From assembly GCA_964559075.1 (NCBI GenBank), contig CAZLGJ010000090.1:1-12431 (forward strand): a stretch of DNA of 12,431 bases. Direction: 5' to 3'. Below are positions 1 through 6,047 of this stretch, piece after piece. The notes under the pieces were generated by a model. It did no database searches and was not told where the DNA came from. It saw only the letters and a program-made list of their open reading frames with translations. This DNA comes from Opacimonas sp964559075. Its GTDB lineage: Bacteria; Pseudomonadota; Gammaproteobacteria; Enterobacterales; Alteromonadaceae. The position numbers were made by a program, and so were the translations under genes. Numbering within the stretch: the first letter of the stretch is position 1; every line of letters begins with the position of its first letter.

Positions 1-283
1 CGTTGGCCCCCATCAATATGCCAATTAGACAGCCGAGTAACATAGCTAAACTAAAACTAATTAAGACCCGAGATAGTGTGACTGCTAGATCACTGGGCAA
101 TGTGCCTTGAGTGACATGCCACGCAAAGCTTTCTGCCACAGTTAGTGGGCTAGGTAAATCGGCGATATCAAACAGCGTCGTGACGAGTTGCCAACACAAC
201 AGCAGCCCACAGATGACAGCCAAACGAATGCCTGCTTCACGACCAAAAAAACGCTTGAGATGTTCCTTAGGGGTTGTTACCAC
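1..283 (-). CDS. ABC transporter permease, NitT/TauT (SsuC/TauC-like) type, partial
   Basis: This is the inner-membrane permease of an ABC importer for a small organic or inorganic anion; only the first 94 residues are in the window and the rest lies beyond the left edge. I read it by hand on the minus strand from a GTG at 283-281, with GGGAG five bases upstream. It shows a short basic cytoplasmic start (KEHLKRFFGREAGIR), a first hydrophobic span (LAVICGLLLCWQLVTTLF), a loop with the LPSPLTVAESF pattern usual for SsuC/TauC permeases, and then LAVTLSRVLISFSLAMLLGC entering the second membrane span, ending at GILMGAN. The GTG lies inside the last codons of the upstream binding-protein gene (17-nt overlap), which suggests translational coupling. 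The ATPase is expected further left. Family assignment is firm; the substrate is unknown. Confidence 0.82.
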   Translation of the reverse strand, partial: MVTTPKEHLKRFFGREAGIRLAVICGLLLCWQLVTTLFDIADLPSPLTVAESFAWHVTQGTLPSDLAVTLSRVLISFSLAMLLGCLIGILMGAN

Positions 284-1271
284 GTTGCTCCCATACTCCG
301 ATTGCTGATTGCCAGTAGATGTCTTGTGGAATATGCGTGATTTCACCTAAAAAGGCAACTTGCTGCGCATCGGCCAAACGGCTCACTAGGCTAGCAAACG
401 CTTGTTGATTGCTACGATCAAATGACGTTAATAGTGTTTGTGGGTAATGGGCAATTAAGGATGCAAAAATCTCATTGGATTCAGCTTTTGTCAGGTGACG
501 CACGGCCTCCCAAGCCGATTGATCTTTGACTAAGCGTTGTTTTGCAGCGGCTGAAGCGGCGACAAATCCAGAAAAAATATGATTATTTTGCGCCAGCCAC
601 GCTGCACTTGCCACCCAGCCGAGCAAGGGAACATCGGTGTTGATATCAAGCCGCTCTAGCATGGTGGTAAGAGGTAATACATTGACAAATCCTTGAGCGG
701 CTAGGCGAGCGTTGTAGTGCCAAAAATTAATACTATAGTCAATTTGCTCTTGTTCAAGCATGCGCTTGAGCAAAGGAGGGGCTGCGAATTTTACATCGAC
801 ATTTGCAAGAGAGGTGTCTTCTGCTTTGGCAAACGCATTTAAGATAATATAGTTTTTGTCGGTGCTGCCCCCGGCCACGCCAAGTCTGCGGCCGGATAAA
901 TCATTTAAAGAAAAAGAATCTGCGCTTTGAGCGCGCGCGTAAATACCGCCAGTGGCTTTATGCGTTGGCATGATTACGTAGTCTTTGCCAGCGTTGTATT
1001 GATGCAAGACCCAAAAGATATCAGTTAAAATAACGTCCACTGCACCGGCTTGTAGGGCGACCGCTGCGGCATTTTTACTTGCTACCGGCACGACTTCTAA
1101 GGTGAAACCATGTTTAGCATCAAGTTTCATCTGCTGGATGAGACTCATCTCCCAGTTGATAGTACCGAACTGCAACACTCCGACCTTGATCGTGGTATCT
1201 TTTGCGTATAAGTATGAAGACCAGGTACTCAATACTACCAAAGTGATCACAGTAAGTATCGTAGATTGCAT
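267..1271 (-). CDS. ABC transporter periplasmic substrate-binding protein, NitT/TauT family
   Basis: Periplasmic solute-binding subunit of the importer whose permease follows it. Residues 1-23 form a Sec signal peptide with a hydrophobic core (ILTVITLVVLSTW) and a probable cleavage after LYA23. The mature protein has the type II binding fold of the nitrate/sulfonate/taurine group: IKVGVLQFGTINW at the first strand, AGAVDVILTDIFWV at about 75-88, SGRRLGVAGGSTDKNYIIL at about 126-144 where the hinge loop sits, then APPLLKRMLEQEQIDYSINFW at about 164-184. Length (334 residues) is normal for the family. AAGGA nine bases before the ATG supports the start. It is the first gene of the operon. The ligand cannot be told from sequence; taurine, sulfonate or a thiamine-precursor-like molecule are only possibilities for this broad family. 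Confidence 0.85.
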   Translation of the reverse strand: MQSTILTVITLVVLSTWSSYLYAKDTTIKVGVLQFGTINWEMSLIQQMKLDAKHGFTLEVVPVASKNAAAVALQAGAVDVILTDIFWVLHQYNAGKDYVIMPTHKATGGIYARAQSADSFSLNDLSGRRLGVAGGSTDKNYIILNAFAKAEDTSLANVDVKFAAPPLLKRMLEQEQIDYSINFWHYNARLAAQGFVNVLPLTTMLERLDINTDVPLLGWVASAAWLAQNNHIFSGFVAASAAAKQRLVKDQSAWEAVRHLTKAESNEIFASLIAHYPQTLLTSFDRSNQQAFASLVSRLADAQQVAFLGEITHIPQDIYWQSAIGVWEQRGNNP

Positions 1272-1485
1272 TGCAGAAGTTCCTTGCCGTTATTAGTGTG
1301 TAGCACCTAAGTGATAGGTCTAACAACCATTTTGCCGACAACGTAACCTAAGTGTGTAGACGGTTCAAGTCACTTGTCGCGTCCGCAAGGGGATTAAAAA
1401 CAAATAAAATCAATAGGATAGTTGCGCTTGGGAAAATTTCCTAATACTAAAGAGGTGGCTAAGCAAAACCAATATACGGTTACTC

Positions 1486-1926
1486 TCAGAAAGACGCTTT
1501 AACGAGCTTTGCTAAGCGGATGGTGGCTTCTTGCATCGCATCAAACTGTGCTTGCGCGTATGACACTTCTTGATGGATGCAGGCTTTTAAACCATTTAGT
1601 GCATAATCAACGATCACGTTGTGCAACAAAAAAAGGTCTTCCGCAAGAGGGTGGTCCTTGAGTAAGTGGGAGTAGCGATGCAGCGTCCAAGGGTAGCGTT
1701 GGCTTTGAACTTGGTCAATCAGTGCGGTCGCTGCATCGACTTGAAAGTGGAAAATAATTTGATAAATTTCAGATTTAAACAACATATAATCAAGCCTGAC
1801 GCTTTGCATGTAGCTAGCCAGCACCGTTGCTTTCACTGACTCTTTATACTGTTGGATGTCTTGCTGTGCGCTGAGCGCCAGTCGACTGTGAGTGGTAACG
1901 AGGGTTTCGATGTCTTCAATTTCCAT
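1486..1926 (-). CDS. hypothetical protein, 146 aa, all-helical
   Basis: I do not recognise this protein. It is predicted soluble: there is no signal peptide and no membrane span. It reads as helix-forming throughout, with amphipathic stretches (DIETLVTTHSRLALSAQQDI, TALIDQVQSQRYPW, QFDAMQEATIRLAKLVKASF), one cysteine, and a central YMLFKSEIYQIIFHFQVD segment. A small helical bundle is the most that can be said. The start ATG at 1926 has only a weak GGAT upstream, but the frame is free of other in-frame starts nearby and codon use looks genuine. It is divergent from the WYL regulator gene, sharing a 226-bp control region with it, so it may be that regulator's target (inference). It ends 214 bp before the ABC operon on the same strand. 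Confidence 0.6.
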   Translation of the reverse strand: MEIEDIETLVTTHSRLALSAQQDIQQYKESVKATVLASYMQSVRLDYMLFKSEIYQIIFHFQVDAATALIDQVQSQRYPWTLHRYSHLLKDHPLAEDLFLLHNVIVDYALNGLKACIHQEVSYAQAQFDAMQEATIRLAKLVKASF

Positions 1927-1995
1927 ATTTTATCCATCTGTATCATATCTGCATTATAGAAGTGGCTTTCCTTGCCAGCAGCATTTCACTAATAG

Positions 1996-2013
1996 TGTAT
2001 ATTCAATGTATAT
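1996..2013. repeat. two direct TGTATAT repeats at 11-bp spacing, possible operator
   Basis: TGTATAT occurs at 1996-2002 and again at 2007-2013, exactly 11 bp (one helical turn) apart, in the region between the divergent unknown gene and the WYL regulator. Each copy also reads as a near match, with C replaced by T, to the nnTnTACAn unit that CarH/LitR-type MerR regulators bind as 11-bp tandem repeats. No CarH/LitR gene is in this window. A simple AT-rich promoter element is the alternative. Confidence 0.3.
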
Positions 2014-2152
2014 ATCGTAAAGCGTCACAAAATGTTTAACTAGTTTTAGGCGCTTTGATTGTCTACAATATCGGCAAAGACATATGGCTTAAATCATAGT
2101 GTTTAAAACGACAAAACCCTCATCGACATGCAACAGGATACCCCAGACCACA

Positions 2153-3037
2153 ATGACTATTGATACTGCTTTACAAGAAGTAGGGTTTGCCCAGCGCCAA
2201 CGCTTAGCTTATATTGATTTTTGTTTGTTATTCCGTGGTCATTTGTCACGCAACGATGTGATAGAACGTTTTGAGGTGGGGTTATCAGCCGGTACCCGAG
2301 ATTTTGGTCTGTATCGACAGCTAGCACCGGAAAACATCACATACGATACTAGGCGCAAGCGCTACTATCAGTCGCAAACATTTCGTCCGCTATTTGAACA
2401 CCATCCGCAGCATACTTTGATTAAACTGGCGCATGCCATTAGTGACGGCACCGATGCGATTGGGGATATTCAGTTTCCTGTCATTGCGCCCGCGCAGCTA
2501 AATGTTCCAGATATTTTTATAGTCGCGCATATCACGCAAGCGATCCTGAATAGGCATCCAGTGAGCATGATTTACACGTCACTCTCAAGTGGCAGTCATG
2601 GTCGTGAGTTTATTCCGCACGCGATTGTCGATAATGGTTTACGCTGGCATGTGCGCGGTTACGATTGCAAGACAGAGAGCTTTCGCGATTTTGTGTTAAC
2701 GCGCATCAGTCAAGTCAACAAGGTGAGTAGGGCAGTGCTCGAGCATGAAACGCAAGCCAGTGATCATCAATGGAACCGTACTCTGGTATTGCAGCTCTCA
2801 CCGCATCCACACAATGTCGAATTTCCGACCGCCATCGAGCTAGATTATGCCATGCAAGACGGCGTCCTCAATATTGAAACGCGCGCAGCGCTGGCGGGTT
2901 ATTTATTGCGTCGCTGGAACGTTGACTGTTCAGAACATGCTGAACTGCGCGGTGCTGAATTTCAGCTGCACCTACGCAACAGGCAGACCTTAATGGGCGC
3001 AGAAAACCTAGCGATTGCGCCTGGCTATAGTGATTAA
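2153..3037 (+). CDS. WYL-domain transcriptional regulator, BrxR/CapW-like
   Basis: DNA-binding regulator expected to act as a dimer that senses a ligand through its WYL domain. From the ATG used here it is 294 residues. The first 75 form a winged helix (RLAYIDFCLLFRGHLSRNDV ... AGTRDFGLYRQLAPENITYD ... FRPLFEH), the arrangement seen in BrxR/CapW proteins that repress BREX and CBASS operons. The WYL domain follows at about 130-190, with RWHVRGYD in place of the canonical WYL and FRDFVLTRI after it. A C-terminal WCX-like extension ends the protein (about 205-285). A GTG at 2099 would add 18 residues with no family resemblance; neither start has a convincing Shine-Dalgarno, and I chose 2153 because it puts the helix-turn-helix at the usual distance from the start. 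No defence genes sit next to it, so its targets are unknown. It is divergent from the 146-residue unknown. Confidence 0.8.
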   Translation: MTIDTALQEVGFAQRQRLAYIDFCLLFRGHLSRNDVIERFEVGLSAGTRDFGLYRQLAPENITYDTRRKRYYQSQTFRPLFEHHPQHTLIKLAHAISDGTDAIGDIQFPVIAPAQLNVPDIFIVAHITQAILNRHPVSMIYTSLSSGSHGREFIPHAIVDNGLRWHVRGYDCKTESFRDFVLTRISQVNKVSRAVLEHETQASDHQWNRTLVLQLSPHPHNVEFPTAIELDYAMQDGVLNIETRAALAGYLLRRWNVDCSEHAELRGAEFQLHLRNRQTLMGAENLAIAPGYSD

Positions 3038-3054
3038 TTGACCTATTAGTCAAT
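3037..3054. terminator. small AT-rich hairpin between convergent genes
   Basis: ATTGAC, six bases, then GTCAAT form a 6-bp stem in the 19-bp gap between the WYL regulator and the SRPBCC gene, which converge here. It has no T-run and is AT-rich, so it is a weak candidate for a bidirectional terminator. Confidence 0.3.
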
Positions 3055-3056
3055 GA

Positions 3057-3539
3057 CTAAGCGATGGCTTGGTCTTTGACAGGGGCAGTTTGGGATGCTT
3101 GTTCAGGTAAATTCTCGATATATTTGAGGATTGCACCGAACCCTTTGGCACCATCGCGCTCAATTTTTCGTTCAATAAACCAACCAAAAAGTAAATTAGG
3201 CACCTGACCCTGTGAACGCCAAACGACATGGGTGCCACCATGTACGCTTTGTAATTCCAATTCGCCAACGCGATGTTCGACTTTAAATGGTTGAGATTTG
3301 ATGATCTGATATTTAAAGCCGGTGGGCTCGCAATAATCATAAATGCGCTCTTCAAATACGATGCGCCCCAGTCTCACCATGCGTAATGCACCATCGCCGT
3401 TTTTGTGATGTTGTCCATGCAACAGCAAAAATGCTTCATCACACACCGGAAATTGGGCGTAGCGCTCGTGATCGGACAAAATTGCAAATACCTGTTCGAT
3501 CGGCTTATGAATAGTGCGCTCTACATGAATATTGAACAT
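3057..3539 (-). CDS. SRPBCC family (START-like, polyketide cyclase-type) protein
   Basis: A 160-residue single-domain protein of the SRPBCC hydrophobic-pocket superfamily, which binds lipids or other hydrophobic ligands; members include cyclases and lipid carriers. The opening FNIHVERTIHKPIEQVFAIL, followed by SDHERYAQFP, is the standard first strand and helix of this fold. The middle alternates strands (EERIYDYCEPTGFKYQI, VGELELQSV, GTHVVWRSQG), and a long C-terminal helix lies around WFIERKIERDGAKGFGAILK. The tail after about residue 145 (PEQASQTAPVKDQAIA) looks disordered. No signal peptide, so cytoplasmic. AAGG seven bases before the ATG supports the start. SRPBCC genes often accompany photolyases in light-induced clusters, but here it is several kilobases away, so no link can be claimed. 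Ligand unknown. Confidence 0.8.
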   Translation of the reverse strand: MFNIHVERTIHKPIEQVFAILSDHERYAQFPVCDEAFLLLHGQHHKNGDGALRMVRLGRIVFEERIYDYCEPTGFKYQIIKSQPFKVEHRVGELELQSVHGGTHVVWRSQGQVPNLLFGWFIERKIERDGAKGFGAILKYIENLPEQASQTAPVKDQAIA

Positions 3540-3661
3540 GAGGATACCTTAATAGAGGGACTTATTTTAATATTAACAATGTTTTTACAATATTCAAGAT
3601 ACTTAGTTTGTTATATGTGATGTATTCAACAATAAGCAGAGTTGCATTAAATTATAAGTCA

Positions 3662-3693
3662 CTATGTCTAATACTCTTTAGTATTAGACATAG
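3662..3693. repeat. perfect 14-bp inverted repeat with 4-nt centre upstream of the recombinase
   Basis: CTATGTCTAATACT (3662-3675), CTTT (3676-3679) and AGTATTAGACATAG (3680-3693) form a perfect palindrome 32 bp long. It can also be read as 12-bp arms around an 8-bp centre, close to the 13-8-13 plan of loxP or 11-6-11 of dif. Its right arm covers the likely -35 box of the tyrosine recombinase gene. It lacks a following T-run and no upstream gene runs into it, so it is not a typical terminator. An operator for self-repression or a recombination core site are the leading readings; both are inference. Confidence 0.7.
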
Positions 3694-3713
3694 CTGAAAT
3701 CTTCTTTTATACT
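3685..3713 (+). promoter_or_regulatory. sigma-70-like promoter of the tyrosine recombinase gene
   Basis: TAGACA at 3685-3690, a 17-bp spacer, and TATACT at 3708-3713 each match the sigma-70 consensus at five of six positions. Transcription would begin near 3720, leaving a leader of only about 20 bases before the ATG at 3743. The -35 box lies inside the right arm of the perfect inverted repeat, so a protein bound there should block the promoter. Confidence 0.55.
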
Positions 3714-3742
3714 GTTGTTCTTGCAAACAATCCTGATTGATT

Positions 3743-4978
3743 ATGGCCAAAATAAAATCAGCTTTATTCCCAACTTACGCTGAACTTAAGTCGTTTAGCT
3801 TTGATGATTACCCAAAACTTAAGGCTTACTTTGATAAGCAGCCGCACTGGATGAAAACCCACTGGGATTGGGCCAAGGATTTTTTGTTATACATTGGCCG
3901 CAACAAATCCGAACACACCTATGTGCGTTTTCGCAACGACGTTGAAAAATTCCTACTCTGGGTGTTTTATGTTGAAAAGCAGCCGCTGGATAACTTACGC
4001 AAAGCTGACATTTTGCGCTACATTGATTTTTGTGTGGCGCCACCTGTCACTTGGATTAGTGACAAACTGCAAGATCGCTTTGTCTTAAATGACGGTGTTT
4101 TTGTCTCTAATGACCAATGGCGGCCTTTTCGCTTAAGTGCGCCCAAATACGACAAAGACCGCAAGCTTGACCCAAAAAAATACCGACCCTCGATGCAAAC
4201 CCTGCAATCGACATTTGTGGCGCTCAGTGCGTTTTATCGCCATTTGGTCGATGAAGAATTGTGTTTTGGCAACCCGGTGCCTTTAGCTAAGCGCGATTGT
4301 AAGCATCTTATCAAGGACAGTCAGGTCAAAACCGTCAGCCGATTGACCGAGCATCAGTGGCAATACTTGTTAGATACCGCGGTAGAAATGGCAGACGACG
4401 ATCCGCTTAATGAGCGTAATTTGTTTATCATTGCGACGATGAAAACTTTGTTTTTACGCCTTTCAGAGCTGTCAGAGCGCAACGATTGGACGCCGTTAAT
4501 GAGCCATTTTTGGACCGATGAGGACAATAATTGGTGGTTTAAAGCCTATGGTAAAGGCAAAAAAATCCGCGATATTACGGTTCCGCAAGGCTATTTACCG
4601 TTTTTGTCTCGTTATCGTCAATGGCGCGGTTTATCGCCTTACCCAGCTAAAGGTGAACAAAGTATTTTGGTTGAAAAAATTCGCGGTCGCGGTGGTTTAA
4701 CTTCACGTCAAATTGCCCGTTTAGTGCAGAGCGTCTTTGATAACGCATTTGATAAAATGAAGTCAGAACAAGGTTTAATCGCGGCGCAAAAACTCAAAGA
4801 AGCCAGCACGCATTATTTGCGTCACACCGGGGCAAGCATGGAAATTGAACGCGACCGGCCGCTAAAAGATTTGTCTGAAGATTTAGGCCACGCCAGCAGC
4901 GCCACTACTGATACTGTCTATGTGCAGGTAGAACGCAAGAAACGCGCTTCTTCGGGTAAAGATCGCAAAGTTGAATGA
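3743..4978 (+). CDS. tyrosine-type site-specific recombinase/integrase
   Basis: Catalyses DNA strand exchange through a 3'-phosphotyrosyl intermediate. Numbering from the possible TTG at 3737 (the ATG used here is residue 3), the N-terminal SAM-like core-binding domain spans about 40-175 (HWDWAKDFLLYIGRNKSEHT ... ALSAFYRHLVDE), and the catalytic domain about 200-400. All active-site residues are visible: R241 in LFLRLSELSE, K274 or K276 in GKGKKIRD, H359 and R362 in THYLRHTGAS, H385 in DLGHASSATT, and nucleophile Y395 in TDTVYVQV. Length is normal for an integrase. No excisionase, tRNA or cargo is adjacent, so it is an orphan. It has no clear Shine-Dalgarno, fitting a very short leader. A perfect inverted repeat sits directly upstream. 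It may be a resident chromosomal recombinase or a relic of an element whose ends are not in view. Confidence 0.88.
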   Translation: MAKIKSALFPTYAELKSFSFDDYPKLKAYFDKQPHWMKTHWDWAKDFLLYIGRNKSEHTYVRFRNDVEKFLLWVFYVEKQPLDNLRKADILRYIDFCVAPPVTWISDKLQDRFVLNDGVFVSNDQWRPFRLSAPKYDKDRKLDPKKYRPSMQTLQSTFVALSAFYRHLVDEELCFGNPVPLAKRDCKHLIKDSQVKTVSRLTEHQWQYLLDTAVEMADDDPLNERNLFIIATMKTLFLRLSELSERNDWTPLMSHFWTDEDNNWWFKAYGKGKKIRDITVPQGYLPFLSRYRQWRGLSPYPAKGEQSILVEKIRGRGGLTSRQIARLVQSVFDNAFDKMKSEQGLIAAQKLKEASTHYLRHTGASMEIERDRPLKDLSEDLGHASSATTDTVYVQVERKKRASSGKDRKVE

Positions 4979-5029
4979 GGAGTCTTGTCCTTATAATTAT
5001 TCATTCACGATAGTTCGATTAATTAGTTC

Positions 5030-5048
5030 TATTTGCCAGTGGCAAATA
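5030..5048. terminator. 8-bp hairpin after the recombinase gene
   Basis: TATTTGCC, a three-base loop AGT, then GGCAAATA form an 8-bp perfect stem about 50 bp after the recombinase stop and about 50 bp before the next gene on the same strand. There is no T-run after it, so it could be a weak terminator or an operator for the downstream response-regulator gene. The rest of the 122-bp gap shows nothing I can name. Confidence 0.35.
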
Positions 5049-5100
5049 TTCAGTCATGGTTTACGCTTAAAAGCACACAAGAAAATGCATATATGGATAT

Positions 5101-6021
5101 ATGAAACCTCGACTACTGTTGATCGACAATGACCCCGTGCAGAGCAAAGTCAAAAAGTTCTCATTGAGCAAAATGTTCGATGTTCTTTTGGTATCGCGTC
5201 AAAGTGATATTGCGAAGGATAATATCGCGTTATATCCCGTACAAATAATCGTCATTGATTTGTTGCCGATACGAGAGCGCATTATAGATTTGCCGCTGCT
5301 CAAAAAACAATTGTCCGGCATGCGCCTCCTACCGCCAGTGTTTGTGATCTCACACATTGATAGTGTCGAGGAATACATTGCTCATATTCAGCTGTTTCCC
5401 TTGATGGATGTGATTGTCAAACCCGTCAGTAATGCCTTCATTGAAAATCGCGTGCACGCCCTTGTGACCGAACAAAAACCGCTGCGCTTTTCACTGAATT
5501 TGTTTTCGCTAGATGATGCAACCGCGATGGCCAACAAACAACAGTTTATGCATCATTTGTCACGTATGTGGGTGGAATGTATAAAAGTAAACGAGCCAAT
5601 ATCGATGCTGTATATCAACATTGATTATTTTGCCTTGATGCAGTCACACTCTGGAAAAGATCATGCATATCACTGTTTGCGTATGCTATTGGTCATGGCC
5701 CAGTCGCTGATATTCCGCAAAGATGATTTGGTCGTAAGAGCGCGTCGCGATGATTTTTATGTACTGTTACCTGCATGTGATGAACGCGGGGTGCAAAGTA
5801 AAATAAAATCCCTGCAAAACATGTTGAATCAGGCACTGTTGCCCAATGATGTATCACCGTTATCGCCCTTTGTCTCGGTTTCTATTGGTCATGTCTCGCA
5901 GCGCCCGCAGACTATTGATGAAATCAATATCTTCTTAGACTTGGTCAAAGCAAGACTCAATAAAGCCAAAGAGGATCGGGACAATATGCTATTTGACCAC
6001 GCTTCGTCTTCAAATCAGTAG
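5101..6021 (+). CDS. response regulator: receiver domain plus degenerate GGDEF domain
   Basis: Two-component output protein of 306 residues. The receiver (1-120) has a complete phosphorylation site: acidic D9 and D11 in LLIDNDP, acceptor D53 in VIVIDLL, S84 in FVISHID, and K107 in DVIVKP. The second half (about 135-298) has the GGDEF fold (PISMLYINIDYFALMQ, then VVRARRDDFYVLLPA, then FVSVSIGHV), but the signature is RRDDF at 215-219 instead of GG(D/E)EF. Diguanylate cyclase activity is therefore unlikely. The inhibitory I-site is kept: R206-K-D-D209, five residues before the signature as in PleD. It may thus be a phosphorylation-controlled c-di-GMP receptor (inference). No histidine kinase is adjacent. 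The ATG has only a weak, close GGAT upstream; no better in-frame ATG is seen. It converges on the GAF-EAL gene 26 bp away. Confidence 0.8.
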   Translation: MKPRLLLIDNDPVQSKVKKFSLSKMFDVLLVSRQSDIAKDNIALYPVQIIVIDLLPIRERIIDLPLLKKQLSGMRLLPPVFVISHIDSVEEYIAHIQLFPLMDVIVKPVSNAFIENRVHALVTEQKPLRFSLNLFSLDDATAMANKQQFMHHLSRMWVECIKVNEPISMLYINIDYFALMQSHSGKDHAYHCLRMLLVMAQSLIFRKDDLVVRARRDDFYVLLPACDERGVQSKIKSLQNMLNQALLPNDVSPLSPFVSVSIGHVSQRPQTIDEINIFLDLVKARLNKAKEDRDNMLFDHASSSNQ

Positions 6022-6047
6022 GCACTCAACCAACTAACGCATGACGA

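Noticed and set aside
1431..1441. Palindrome GGAAAATTTCC as a terminator of the 146-residue gene.
   Set aside because: Only five base pairs with a one-base centre, AT-rich, and no T-run.
1272..1500. A possible thiamine (TPP) riboswitch upstream of the ABC operon, suggested by CTGAGAG on the minus strand and a later TTGAACC.
   Set aside because: The CTGAGAG overlaps the end of the 146-residue gene, and the second conserved half (ACCUGAUC...GGAUAAU) is missing.
3662..3693. The perfect inverted repeat as an intrinsic terminator.
   Set aside because: No gene is transcribed into it from either side, the T-run is missing and it overlaps a good promoter.
2099..4978. A defence island or mobile element formed by the WYL regulator and the tyrosine recombinase.
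   Set aside because: No defence effector, no excisionase, no tRNA, no flanking direct repeats; the intervening gene is an ordinary SRPBCC protein.
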